64,000 bases of DNA from positions 1 to 64,000 of the forward strand of contig JAKAJO010000092.1 in the NCBI GenBank assembly GCA_021813745.1, given 5' to 3'. The notes under the pieces were generated by a model. It did no database searches. It worked only from the letters and a program-made list of their open reading frames with translations, and was not told the DNA's origin. The DNA comes from Acidobacteriota bacterium (GTDB taxonomy: Bacteria > Acidobacteriota > Terriglobia > Terriglobales > Acidobacteriaceae). Shown piece after piece: positions 44,859 to 53,970 of the stretch. Both the position numbers and the translations under genes were made by a program. Every line of letters starts with the position of its first letter. Position 1 is the first letter of the stretch.

Positions 44859-46172
44859 TTGCGGATCAGTATATTTGGATTGGGCTATGTAGGTACCGTC
44901 TCGGCCGCTTGCCTGGCCAGTGAAGGACATTCAGTCGTCGGCGTCGATTCGGTCGCGGCGAAGGCGGAGCTGATGAATCGGGGTCTCTCCCCCATCATTG
45001 AGGCCGATGTCAGCGAGCTGATCGCGCAGGCGCAGGCAGAAGGCAGGCTGCGAGCGACCTCAAATCCCCAGGATGCAATTCAAAATACAGAGCTGTCTTT
45101 TGTCTGTGTTGGTACTCCGAGCCAACCCAATGGGAATCTGGACCTCCGTTACATCCGTCGCATCTGCGCCGACATCGGGCAGGCCCTCCGCGATAAGCAG
45201 GAGAGACATACGGTCATCATACGGAGTACGATTCTGCCCGGGACGATGCGCAATGTGGTGATCCCGACCCTGGAAGAGGCTTCTGGCAAGAAGGCAGGCC
45301 GCGATTTCGGCGTCAGCAATAATCCGGAATTTATGCGAGAGGGGACTGCGGTCAAAGATTACCGCTTCCCCCCAAAAATCGTGATTGGCGAGCTCGACCC
45401 GCAAAGCGGCGACCTGCTCACTCAGCTCTATTCACATCTCGACGCGCCCTTGATACGGACCGACATCGAGACCGCTGAGATGGTGAAATATGTCGATAAC
45501 TGCTGGCATGCCCTCAAGATCGGCTTTGCCAATGAGATCGGCAACCTAGCCCGGTGCATGAATATCGATTCGCATCCGCTCATGGACATCTTCACGCAGG
45601 ATCGCAAACTGAACATTTCGCCCGCATACTTGAAGCCGGGTTTCGCCTTCGGTGGCTCGTGCCTGCCGAAGGATCTGCGCGCTCTCTCTTACAAAGCGAA
45701 GTCGCTTGATCTGGAGATGCCGATTCTCAGCTCCATCTTGAGGAGCAACGAGCAGCAGATTCAGCAGGGATTGAAGCTCATCACTGATTTGGACAGGAAG
45801 CGCATTGGAGTTCTCGGCTTCAGCTTCAAGGCTGGCACCGATGATTTACGCGAGAGCCCAATGATTGAGGTCATCGAACGCCTCCTGGGGAAGGGATATG
45901 ACCTGCGCATCTATGATCGCAACGTCAACATGGCGTCCCTCGTGGGGGCGAATCGTGACTTTATTCTCAATCACATTCCGCACATCTCGAAACTGATGGT
46001 CAAGGATCCACAGTCGATTCTCGAGCATGCGGAGGTCATCGTGATCGGTAATAACGATCCGCAATTCGCGGAGATCGCGCAAAAACTGAAGCCGGAGCAA
46101 CATGTCGTGGATTTTGTTCGCATCGGAGCAATGAAAGCAGGTGCCCATGGATACCATGGAATTGCCTGGTAA
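44859..46172 (+). CDS. UDP-glucose/GDP-mannose 6-dehydrogenase family (AlgD-like)
   Basis: NAD-dependent four-electron oxidation of a nucleotide sugar to the uronic acid. About 437 residues from TTG 44859, which has AAAGGA 7 nt upstream; the frame open from 44730 overlaps the previous gene and adds residues without family resemblance. Rossmann ISIFGLGYVGTVSAACLA opens the protein. SFVCVGTPSQPNG, RSTILPGTMR and NNPEFMREGTA follow. The catalytic Cys is in GFAFGGSCLPKD. The FGGSCLPKD form is closest to GDP-mannose dehydrogenase (AlgD) rather than UDP-glucose dehydrogenase, suggesting GDP-mannuronate supply; this is an inference. Confidence 0.87.
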   Translation: MRISIFGLGYVGTVSAACLASEGHSVVGVDSVAAKAELMNRGLSPIIEADVSELIAQAQAEGRLRATSNPQDAIQNTELSFVCVGTPSQPNGNLDLRYIRRICADIGQALRDKQERHTVIIRSTILPGTMRNVVIPTLEEASGKKAGRDFGVSNNPEFMREGTAVKDYRFPPKIVIGELDPQSGDLLTQLYSHLDAPLIRTDIETAEMVKYVDNCWHALKIGFANEIGNLARCMNIDSHPLMDIFTQDRKLNISPAYLKPGFAFGGSCLPKDLRALSYKAKSLDLEMPILSSILRSNEQQIQQGLKLITDLDRKRIGVLGFSFKAGTDDLRESPMIEVIERLLGKGYDLRIYDRNVNMASLVGANRDFILNHIPHISKLMVKDPQSILEHAEVIVIGNNDPQFAEIAQKLKPEQHVVDFVRIGAMKAGAHGYHGIAW

Positions 46173-47382
46173 GTCCGCCATTCGCCCATCAGATGGGCAG
46201 AGCTCGGCAGCGGAGGTTCTGGCAACCGAGCTGAAACTGTTCGGTTGGCTGGAGAAGAATCAATTCAAGGCGTATGACACCTTTGATGGCCTGAGCTCGC
46301 CACTACTCCGCCCGCTTACATTCGAGCGACCACTTCTCAGGACGGTCCTTCTTCAGGGCGTGCGGCGATTCCCAATCAATCTTCGGCCAATTCTCGGCAT
46401 TAAGAAGGCCGTGTCGACCAAGGGAATGGGCTTTCTTGCGCGCGGGTATCTCCGCTTGTATCAGGCAACCGGGGACACACGCTGGCTCGATCGGGCTCAC
46501 GGTGCCCTCCATTGGCTCGTCGACCAAGAGCTACCTGGCTACTCAGGGGCGTGTTGGGGCAATCACTTCGACTATCAGTCCCGCACTTTCTATCTGCCCA
46601 GGAATACGCCCACGGTTGTGTGGACTTCCCTGATCGGGCACGCATTCCTCGACGCCTATGAGTTGGAAGGCAACAGCCAATGGCTCGAGACAGCGGTCAG
46701 CAGCTGCGAGCATATTTTCAATGATCTGGAACGGAAGGAAGAAAAGGAAGGCACATGCATCAGCTACATCCCCGGCAAAATGAGCATGGTGCACAATGCA
46801 AATACGCTGGCCGCGAGCCTATTGGCAAGAACCGCCCGGCATTCCGGAACGGCATCCTACCTGGACCTGGCGCAAAAGTCCCTGCAGTACACGGCAAACC
46901 ATCAGCGCGACGATGGCGCCTGGTATTACGGACCCGCAGCGAACCTTGGATGGGTCGATAACTTTCATACAGCCTACGTACTCGATTGCTTCAAGCATTA
47001 CCGGGACGCCAGCGGAGATGGTCGCTTCGACAACATCATGATGAGCGGCTATGCCTTCTGGAAAAAGACATTCTTTCTCAATGATGGAACGCCGAAATAT
47101 TACGACACCAAGACGCTTCCTCTGGATATTCAGTGCTGCTCCCAGGCGATTGATACGCTCATCTTTTTCCGCGATCTGGATCCTGCAAGTCCCGATCTGG
47201 CTTTGAGGGTAGCGCGTTGGACGCAAAAAAATATGGCGGATCCAGACGGGTATTTCTACTACAGACGCTATTCAAAGACCTTGATCAACAAAACTCCCAC
47301 GATGCACTGGGGACAGGCAACCATGTTCTGCGCTCTGGCGGCACTTTATAAGGAATTATCTGAAAAGGATAAAAATGAGTAA
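46147..47382 (+). CDS. Putative (alpha/alpha)6-toroid carbohydrate-active protein
   Basis: About 411 residues, no signal peptide, overlapping the dehydrogenase gene by 26 nt. The sequence has repeated helix-turn units with aromatic residues and Gly/Asp turns: YLRLYQATGDTRWLDRAHGALHW in parts, AYELEGNSQWLETAVSS, GAWYYG, WVDNFHTAYVLDCF, QCCSQAID and MHWGQATMFCAL. This is the pattern of six-hairpin glycosidase-like toroids and of C5-epimerase/AGE-type folds. Position after a uronic-acid-forming dehydrogenase and before a GT4 hints at an epimerase or processing role. Catalytic residues cannot be assigned. Confidence 0.6.
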   Translation: MDTMELPGKSAIRPSDGQSSAAEVLATELKLFGWLEKNQFKAYDTFDGLSSPLLRPLTFERPLLRTVLLQGVRRFPINLRPILGIKKAVSTKGMGFLARGYLRLYQATGDTRWLDRAHGALHWLVDQELPGYSGACWGNHFDYQSRTFYLPRNTPTVVWTSLIGHAFLDAYELEGNSQWLETAVSSCEHIFNDLERKEEKEGTCISYIPGKMSMVHNANTLAASLLARTARHSGTASYLDLAQKSLQYTANHQRDDGAWYYGPAANLGWVDNFHTAYVLDCFKHYRDASGDGRFDNIMMSGYAFWKKTFFLNDGTPKYYDTKTLPLDIQCCSQAIDTLIFFRDLDPASPDLALRVARWTQKNMADPDGYFYYRRYSKTLINKTPTMHWGQATMFCALAALYKELSEKDKNE

Positions 47383-48571
47383 AAGAGTTCTGATTATCGT
47401 TGAGAACTTGCCGGTTCCATTTGACGGGCGCGTCTGGAAGCAGGCGCTTGCACTGACCAGTGGTGGCTATCAGGTCACTGTACTGTCGCCTCGCGCAAAA
47501 GGTTATGTGAAGAATCATGAAGTTCTGGAAGGTGTACACATCTACAGGCACCCTATGCCCAAAGAGGCGTCCAGGGCTCTTGGCTATTTTGTGGAGTATC
47601 TTGCGGCATTCTTCTGGGAACTCCTGTATTCAATCTGGATCTTCGGCACGCGCGGATTCGATGTGATTCAAGGCTGCAATCCGCCCGACACTATCGCCTT
47701 TGTCGCGCTGCCTTTCCGGATCTTTGGCGTGAAGTACATTTTCGATCATCACGACGTTAATCCGGAGCTCTATATCGCAAAATACAATCGGAAGGATTTC
47801 TTCTACCGTGCGCTCGTCACTCTCGAGCGACTGACGTTTCGACTGAGCGATATTGTCATCTCAACGAATGAGAGTTACAAGACGATTGCCATTCAACGGG
47901 GCGGAGTCAAGCCAGAGAATATCTTCGTTGTGCGCAATGGACCTGACCTTACGAAGTTCTTCCCGGTTCAGCCCAACCCTGACTTAAAGTACGGGAAGAA
48001 GTATCTGGTGGGATATGTCGGAACCATGGGCGAGCAGGAGGGGCTCGACATCCTGCTCGAAGCCGCGCGCGAGATCAAGCGTCGTGGAAGGCGGGACGTT
48101 CATTTCACGTGCGTCGGCGGAGGGCCGGCATTAGCCAGCCTTAGGAAGATGGTCGTGGATCTGGACCTTGAGGACACTGTGAACTTCACGGGAAGAATTG
48201 CCGATGAAGACCTTCTCCAGATCCTCTCAACGGCAGACGTGTGCGTAAATCCGGACAAGCCTTGTGAGATGAATGACCTTTCGACGATGATCAAGATTGC
48301 AGAATACATGGCGATGGGAAAGCCGATTGTCCAGTTCGATCTGCGCGAGGGCCGATACACAGCCGCAGAAGCATCGCTCTATTGCGATGCCGCAACTCTT
48401 GCCACCGGCTTTGCCGATAAGATTATCTGGCTCCTTGATCACCCAGAGGAGCGAGCTCGGATGGGTGAGTTTGGCATGAGACGCGTGAAGGAAGAACTGG
48501 CTTGGGAATATTCAGTTCGCAATCTCTACACCGCCTATGAGCGAGCCCTAAGCCCACTTAAGCCTGCGTAG
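47375..48571 (+). CDS. GT4-family glycosyltransferase
   Basis: Retaining GT-B-fold glycosyltransferase, 398 residues. N-terminal acceptor domain starts LIIVENLPVPFDGRVWKQA. A DHHDVNPELY stretch is typical for WbuB-like members. The donor-binding half has VGYVGTMGEQEGLDILLEA (about 205-225), FTCVGGGP and DLSTMIKIAEYMAMGKPIVQFD (with the E..A..KP block). Start ATG 47375 with AAGGA upstream overlaps the toroid gene by 8 nt. It probably adds a deoxy- or amino-sugar residue, by similarity to WbuB/L-Fuc-NAc transferases (weak inference). Confidence 0.88.
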   Translation: MSKRVLIIVENLPVPFDGRVWKQALALTSGGYQVTVLSPRAKGYVKNHEVLEGVHIYRHPMPKEASRALGYFVEYLAAFFWELLYSIWIFGTRGFDVIQGCNPPDTIAFVALPFRIFGVKYIFDHHDVNPELYIAKYNRKDFFYRALVTLERLTFRLSDIVISTNESYKTIAIQRGGVKPENIFVVRNGPDLTKFFPVQPNPDLKYGKKYLVGYVGTMGEQEGLDILLEAAREIKRRGRRDVHFTCVGGGPALASLRKMVVDLDLEDTVNFTGRIADEDLLQILSTADVCVNPDKPCEMNDLSTMIKIAEYMAMGKPIVQFDLREGRYTAAEASLYCDAATLATGFADKIIWLLDHPEERARMGEFGMRRVKEELAWEYSVRNLYTAYERALSPLKPA

Positions 48572-48615
48572 AGGATGGGCGATGCAACGCCGGGTCATGA
48601 TTAAGGGATAAGACA

Positions 48616-49434
48616 GTGACTGAACTCATCATTGAAGCGGGACATACAGAGCGGGAGTACTGGCGCGATCTCTGGCGCTATCGCGAGCTCTTCTATTTTC
48701 TTGCATGGCGCGATCTCCTGGTTCGCTACAAACAGACGATCGTCGGGGTCGGCTGGTCGGTGATCCGGCCTGTGCTCACGATGGCCATCCTGACCATAGT
48801 ATTTGGCAAGCTCGGCAAAATGCCTTCAGGCGGCGTGCCTTATCCACTCCTGGTTTTGTGCGGTATGCTGCCGTGGCAATTCCTGTCGAGCGCAATTTCA
48901 GAAAGCGGCAATAGCCTCGTCGCCAATTCGGCGTTGATTTCAAAGGTCTACTTTCCTCGCGTTGTCATCGCAACAAGTAGCGTGATCACCAGCTTCGTTG
49001 ACTTCATGATCTCCATGGGATTTCTTGTGGCGCTGATGATCTGGTATCACCGTGTGCCCTCGTTGAACCTGCTGTTCTTTCCGCTTTTTGTTCTATTGGT
49101 CTTCAGCGCATCACTCGGGTTCGGCTTATGGATTGCTGCACTCATGGTGAAGTATCGCGACTTTCGATTCATCGTGCCCTTTATTGTTCAGTTTGGGCTC
49201 TATGTTTCTCCGGTCGGCTTTCAATCCACTGTGGTTCCCGCAAAGTACCAGCTTCTCTTTGCGCTGAATCCGATGGTTGGCATCATCGATGGGTTCCGTT
49301 GGAGCCTTCTGGGAGGGCAGTTGCATATCTTCTGGTCCAGCGTGGCAATCGCTTGCGTAGAAACACTTTTTATCATCGGAAGCGGCCTCTGGTACTTCCG
49401 TAAAACTGAGCAGTTTTTTGCAGACGTGATCTAA
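48616..49434 (+). CDS. ABC transporter permease for polysaccharide export (Wzm-like)
   Basis: ABC-2 type membrane subunit, 272 residues with six hydrophobic segments. An amphipathic N-terminal part (YWRDLWRYRELFYFLAWRDLLVRYKQT) is typical of Wzm/TagG proteins, followed by GWSVIRPVLTMAILTIVFGKLG. It forms a channel with the Wzt-like ATPase directly downstream (26 nt gap) and would move a lipid-linked, finished polysaccharide to the periplasm. GTG start. It is the second export route in this locus beside Wzx/Wzy. Confidence 0.92.
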   Translation: MTELIIEAGHTEREYWRDLWRYRELFYFLAWRDLLVRYKQTIVGVGWSVIRPVLTMAILTIVFGKLGKMPSGGVPYPLLVLCGMLPWQFLSSAISESGNSLVANSALISKVYFPRVVIATSSVITSFVDFMISMGFLVALMIWYHRVPSLNLLFFPLFVLLVFSASLGFGLWIAALMVKYRDFRFIVPFIVQFGLYVSPVGFQSTVVPAKYQLLFALNPMVGIIDGFRWSLLGGQLHIFWSSVAIACVETLFIIGSGLWYFRKTEQFFADVI

Positions 49435-49460
49435 GGTCGCATAGGAAGCGCAAATTATCC

Positions 49461-50816
49461 ATGAGCCAAACTGCAATCTCAATCGAAGGTCTCGGAAAAT
49501 GCTACCGGGTTGGGCGCCAGCAGGCCAAAGGAGACGGTCTTCGCCACGCCATGGAGGCGGTTCTCCGTTCTCCCGTAGCGTGGATCCGGAAGCGCCGCGA
49601 ACAAAGCTCGAAAGAGGAGGACTTTTGGGCGCTCCGCAATATCTCCGCGATCATCCCGGAAGGGGATGTTGTCGGCGTTCTCGGCCGTAACGGAGCAGGC
49701 AAAAGCACGCTCCTTAAAGTGCTGAGCCGCATCACAGTTCCGACGGAAGGCAGGATTAAGCTCCACGGAAGGGTTGCGAGCTTGCTGGAGGTTGGAACCG
49801 GATTTCATCAAGAGCTCACCGGCCGCGAGAATATCTTCTTGAATGGCGCAATCCTGGGCATGACCCGGGCTGAGATCATTCGCAAGTTCGACGAGATCGT
49901 TGCATTTTCTGAAATTGAGCAGTTCATTGACACTCCGGTGAAGCGATACTCATCCGGCATGTACGTCCGTCTCGCATTTGCTGTTGCGGCGCATCTGGAG
50001 CCGGAGATTCTCATCGTCGATGAAGTCCTGGCCGTCGGGGATACAGCCTTCCAAAAAAAGTGCCTCGGCAAGATGGGCAGCTTTGCCGCCAGTGGAAGAA
50101 CAGTTCTCTTTGTAAGTCACAACATTGAGGCGATTCGAACCCTCTGCAAAAGAGCAATCTGGCTCAGGGACGGCAGCTTGATGATGGATGGAGAGATTTC
50201 CTCTGTCGTCGACGAGTATTCAAAGAGCCTGTTTAGTGAAGAGGTGCCCTCCTGGGACAATCCCGACTACGGCATCTGCCTGAACAAACTAGCCCTGAAA
50301 AATGGACGCGGCGAACTGACGAACCACTTTGTCCCGGGGGAAGACCTTCGAGTAGAAATTAGCTTTCAGGCTCGAAAGCGCGTGAATCGGCCACGATTTG
50401 CAATTGGCATTGTGGGCGCCAATGGATCCTGCTTCACCTCAAACATGTTACTTGATGGAAAGTTTCCGGAATATCTGGAAGGTGAAGGCACGCTAACTTG
50501 CCTCTTCAAGGCGATCCCGCTTCTTCCCCAGACCTACACCTTGAAGATGGCCGTGCGGGATGAAACGATCAAGGACTTCATCTTTCCGTATAAAGACGTA
50601 ACGAGTTTCAATGTCACCGGAGACTTGGCGGAATACGGTTATGAAGGCGAATATGTGAACTGGGCAAGTCGCTCCACTCCCGTCGTCATCCCTTACGAAT
50701 GGCACCTCCCGGACGGAAGGAGAGAGGCCGTCTCGCTGAATCGAAGCGTGCGCGCGATCTCAAATGTTCCACATCAAGTGCAAGAGCCTTCTCTTGAGTT
50801 GGATGCTATGCAATGA
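49461..50816 (+). CDS. ABC transporter ATP-binding protein with C-terminal sugar-binding domain (Wzt-like)
   Basis: Energises export with Wzm. Nucleotide-binding domain at about 1-260: Walker A GRNGAGKST (about 76-84), the GFHQELTGRENIFLNG stretch typical for Wzt/TagH, signature YSSGMYVRLAFAVA and Walker B ILIVDEVLAVGD. Residues about 280-425 form an extra domain of beta strands, as in Wzt proteins that recognise the modified end of O-antigen (for example O9a). The last 25 residues are unconserved. It overlaps the next gene by 4 nt (ATGA). 451 residues. Confidence 0.92.
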   Translation: MSQTAISIEGLGKCYRVGRQQAKGDGLRHAMEAVLRSPVAWIRKRREQSSKEEDFWALRNISAIIPEGDVVGVLGRNGAGKSTLLKVLSRITVPTEGRIKLHGRVASLLEVGTGFHQELTGRENIFLNGAILGMTRAEIIRKFDEIVAFSEIEQFIDTPVKRYSSGMYVRLAFAVAAHLEPEILIVDEVLAVGDTAFQKKCLGKMGSFAASGRTVLFVSHNIEAIRTLCKRAIWLRDGSLMMDGEISSVVDEYSKSLFSEEVPSWDNPDYGICLNKLALKNGRGELTNHFVPGEDLRVEISFQARKRVNRPRFAIGIVGANGSCFTSNMLLDGKFPEYLEGEGTLTCLFKAIPLLPQTYTLKMAVRDETIKDFIFPYKDVTSFNVTGDLAEYGYEGEYVNWASRSTPVVIPYEWHLPDGRREAVSLNRSVRAISNVPHQVQEPSLELDAMQ

Positions 50817-52159
50817 AAGTGCTCCTTGTTGGTGACAATCGCTCCAGTCTGAATTGGGGCCGAGCCGCAAGTATTGCTTTGCATGAGGTTCTCAGCAGGT
50901 CATTTGAAGTTCCTGAATCTATCCAGGGCAGTCTGTTCAGCCTCCAGACCGCAGACTTCGGCTACGTCAACACTTTAATGCCGCAGAGGCACTACAGCGT
51001 CTTTCGGAAACTGCTGACCAAGAGAGATCACCTGGTCGTACGCGCCTATCTGGCTCTTGAGCACATGGCGGGCGCCCAAGATGTCATTGACGAAGATCCT
51101 TTGAAGAGCGTCCGAAATTTCCATCGTTTCAGTTCCCGCTACCCTGTGCTCCAACAGCTTCTTGATTCTATACAGTCCGCTGACCTGATCGTTGTGGACG
51201 GCGACGGTGATATTCATTTCACTGATACACCTCGTCGCCAGACATCGTTCCTGCTCGCCATGATGCACCTGGGACAATCGCATGCGAAGCCAGTATTCCT
51301 CGTCAATGTCATGATGGCGCCGCCGACTGGGCGCGGCAAAAGTGAGAGCACTTTCAACGTTGCAAAAGGGATCATATCCCGATGCAAGGCGCTGAGCTTG
51401 CGCGACCCACTCTCTTATCAGTTTGCACAGAAGCAGCTGGCGTCACCTCTCATGAGGATGATTCCAGACTCACTCTTTGCCTGGTATGAACAGATGCCAG
51501 ATTTTCAAACACAGGGCTTGAAGAATGGAGATTGCATTCTTCCCTATCCCGAGGAGCAGATTGCCCGCAAGCGGTTGGACTTTACCAGACCGTATGTATG
51601 CATTGGAGGAGGCGCAGTAAGCGCTGCGGACCCTGATCGCGCAACAGAAGCCTACATCAAGCTTGTGGAGGCCATCCAGAAGATTGGCCTCGAGATCATC
51701 CTCGTCGAAAGTGACGCGCCCGATCGGTATCTCCGCAAAGTGGCCGCCATGTTTGAGATCGGTATCATCCCAGCCGCGGCCTCTGTCCGCATGGCAACTA
51801 GCATTTTGGCGAATGCAAGAGCATTTGTGACCGGCCGCTATCATCCGGCGATCATGGCCTCCTTAGGAGGAACGCCTTGCATCCTGCTTGACTCGCACGG
51901 GCACAAGATGCGGGGCCTGGCTGTGACGCTCGCTTACGAGTCCGCACAGACCTTTAGCGCCATACCAGATGCAAATGAGATTTCCAGGATCGTGCTTGAA
52001 TTGAGAAAGGTGCTGGAGCAGGGCGAGACTCTTCGAAGGCAGATCCTCGCAAGAGTGTCGGACCTCGCAAAGGAGGTCGGGCAGCTTCCTCTGCTCCTCA
52101 AGGAGAGCCTGGCGCAAGACAACGTTGAGGCCTTATCCGCCGACAGCAGGCAGAATTAG
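50813..52159 (+). CDS. Polysaccharide pyruvyl-transferase-family protein
   Basis: 448 residues of the PS_pyruv_trans type, enzymes that add ketal-linked pyruvate from phosphoenolpyruvate to sugars. Visible: KVLLVGDNRSSLNWGRAASI at the N-terminus, LIVVDGDGDIHF (about 125-136), the C-terminal half with YVCIGGGAVSA and ARAFVTGRYHPAIMASLGGTPCI with the conserved R-H block (RYHP). It begins inside the Wzt stop codon, so it is tightly coupled to the ABC exporter and may put the terminal mark on the chain. Pyruvylation itself is an inference. Confidence 0.77.
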   Translation: MKVLLVGDNRSSLNWGRAASIALHEVLSRSFEVPESIQGSLFSLQTADFGYVNTLMPQRHYSVFRKLLTKRDHLVVRAYLALEHMAGAQDVIDEDPLKSVRNFHRFSSRYPVLQQLLDSIQSADLIVVDGDGDIHFTDTPRRQTSFLLAMMHLGQSHAKPVFLVNVMMAPPTGRGKSESTFNVAKGIISRCKALSLRDPLSYQFAQKQLASPLMRMIPDSLFAWYEQMPDFQTQGLKNGDCILPYPEEQIARKRLDFTRPYVCIGGGAVSAADPDRATEAYIKLVEAIQKIGLEIILVESDAPDRYLRKVAAMFEIGIIPAAASVRMATSILANARAFVTGRYHPAIMASLGGTPCILLDSHGHKMRGLAVTLAYESAQTFSAIPDANEISRIVLELRKVLEQGETLRRQILARVSDLAKEVGQLPLLLKESLAQDNVEALSADSRQN

Positions 52160-52162
52160 AGT

Positions 52163-52795
52163 ATGGAAGACATTGTGATCATCGGAGGTGGGGGGCATGC
52201 CAAGGTTGTTGCCGACATGCTCGCAGCCATCAATCGCTATCAGATCGTCGGATATGTTGATCCCAAAGATCGTGGCCCGCTGCTCGGTTCTCCCTACATG
52301 GGGGACGACGCCTCACTCATCAGCCTTGCTCGGAAACGGCAAACACTTGATGTTGTGATCGGAGTCGGGCAGGTAAGACTAGGAGTACAACGCAGTGACT
52401 TGTGGCGAAAGCTGCAAGGGGTCCATATTTGCTTTCCAAGCATCATCTCCGTGAGCGCGATCGTGAGCCCGACTGTGCATTGCGCGGAGGCATGCACCAT
52501 TATGCCCGGCGCCGTGCTCAATCCGGACGCCACTGTCGGCATAGGCTGCATTCTGAACTCAAATTGCACAGTGGAGCACGATGTCATCCTTGGAGACTGG
52601 GTTCACATTGCGCCAGGAGCCACGATCTGCGGTGATGTTCGGATTGGAAAGCACTCGATGATTGGTGCCGGTGCGACTGTGATTGAAGGCGTCACGGTGA
52701 GTCACGATTGCCTGATTGGTGCCGGTGCAACGGTGATCCACTCCATTGATGAGCCCGGTGTCTACGTTGGGAGCCCAGCGAGGCGTATTCGCTGA
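52163..52795 (+). CDS. NeuD/PglD-family sugar acetyltransferase
   Basis: 210 residues. N-terminal nucleotide-sugar binding Rossmann-like part (IVIIGGGGHAKVVADML) and a left-handed beta-helix of hexapeptide repeats from about 95 on (GAVLNPDATVG, NCTVEHDVILGD, HIAPGATICG, IGAGATVIEG, IGAGATVIHS); the His of VEHD is the expected catalytic base. Acetyl-CoA-dependent N- or O-acetylation of an amino sugar is likely; as neighbour of NeuB/NeuC-like genes it is the NeuD or LegH equivalent. A 16-bp exact repeat (52659-52674 and 52713-52728) encodes two coils 18 residues apart. Confidence 0.87.
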   Translation: MEDIVIIGGGGHAKVVADMLAAINRYQIVGYVDPKDRGPLLGSPYMGDDASLISLARKRQTLDVVIGVGQVRLGVQRSDLWRKLQGVHICFPSIISVSAIVSPTVHCAEACTIMPGAVLNPDATVGIGCILNSNCTVEHDVILGDWVHIAPGATICGDVRIGKHSMIGAGATVIEGVTVSHDCLIGAGATVIHSIDEPGVYVGSPARRIR

Positions 52796-52959
52796 TTGAA
52801 GAACTCAATCCTGCAAGCGAAGTCTTCTTTGGAAGCTACCGCGGGTCATCTCTTCTTGGCAGTCCGAGTGAGTCATTCAATGAGTTATTCGATGTGAAAG
52901 TTTTACAGGAGAGTGCAAATCAGCATCTCCAACTCAGCGGATGTGACAGAAAGAAGCCT

Positions 52960-53970
52960 ATGAATCATGTCTTTATCATTGCCGAAGCAGGAGTCAACCA
53001 TAATGGCTCTCTTGAACTCGCCAAAGATTTGGTAAGGGCCGCAAAAGCTAGTGGTGCGGATGCGGTTAAATTTCAGACCTTCCAAGCTGAGCGTCTTGCC
53101 ACCAGAACTGCGCAGAAAGCAAAGTACCAGAAGAGAACAACTGCGAGGGAAGAGTCCCAGCTGACCATGTTGCGCCGCCTCCAACTGGGGGAACGCGCTC
53201 ATCGGTCTCTTTTGGAATTCTGCCGCAAAATGGAGATCCAGTTTCTATCCAGCCCATTCGACGAAGAGAGCGCGGATCTCCTGGCGAAGATCGGCGTTCC
53301 CACCTTTAAGATTCCCTCGGGAGAGATCACGAATCTACCCTTTCTTCGTCACATCGCGAAGAAGAAGAAGCCGATGATTCTTTCCACTGGCATGGCGAAC
53401 CTTGGGGAAGTAGAAGAGGCGGTTCACACCATCAAGTCGGAAGGGCGCTGTCAACTCAGCCTTCTGCATTGCGTCACGGAATACCCGGCGCCCTACGATG
53501 AAATCAACCTACGCGCAATGGAGACGCTGCGGCAGGCGTTTGGGCTTCCGGTGGGCTACTCCGACCACACGCCAGGAATTGAAGTTGCCGTCGCTGCGGT
53601 TGCATTAGGAGCGGTGGTCATTGAAAAGCATCTCACTCTCGATCAGAGCCTGCCCGGCCCGGATCATAAGGCCTCTCTCGAACCTGAGCAGTTTTCATGC
53701 ATGGTGCGGTCGATTCGCAATGTCAGTCTCGCTCTCGGCGACGGCATTAAGCGCCCTGCGCCGTGCGAGATTCCGAATATGACCGTGGCCCGCAAAAGCA
53801 TTGTGGCAGCCAGGGACCTCGATCCTGGTCACAAGATTGCCGCAGTCGATCTGCTCGTCAAGCGCCCTGGAAATGGAATTCCTCCCAAACAACTCCCACT
53901 TGTGATCGGGCGGCGCGTAAGCAAGGCAGTGCGCCAGGATGAGCTGATTACATGGAAGGCCTTGTCGTGA
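52960..53970 (+). CDS. N-acetylneuraminate/legionaminate synthase (NeuB family)
   Basis: Condenses phosphoenolpyruvate with a six-carbon amino sugar to a nine-carbon nonulosonic acid; cytosolic. 336 residues. NeuB barrel motifs: FIIAEAGVNHNGSLELAK, DAVKFQTFQAERLAT, FLSSPFDEESADLL, KIPSGEITNLPFL, LSTGMANLGEV, LLHCVTEYPAP, GYSDHTPGIEVAVAAVALGA, EKHLTLD. A C-terminal SAF/antifreeze-like domain runs from about 280 on. Start at 52960 has GAAAGAAG just upstream; the GTG at 52894 would add unconserved residues. It could be the LegI type (legionaminic) or sialic type; context favours legionaminic. Confidence 0.94.
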   Translation: MNHVFIIAEAGVNHNGSLELAKDLVRAAKASGADAVKFQTFQAERLATRTAQKAKYQKRTTAREESQLTMLRRLQLGERAHRSLLEFCRKMEIQFLSSPFDEESADLLAKIGVPTFKIPSGEITNLPFLRHIAKKKKPMILSTGMANLGEVEEAVHTIKSEGRCQLSLLHCVTEYPAPYDEINLRAMETLRQAFGLPVGYSDHTPGIEVAVAAVALGAVVIEKHLTLDQSLPGPDHKASLEPEQFSCMVRSIRNVSLALGDGIKRPAPCEIPNMTVARKSIVAARDLDPGHKIAAVDLLVKRPGNGIPPKQLPLVIGRRVSKAVRQDELITWKALS

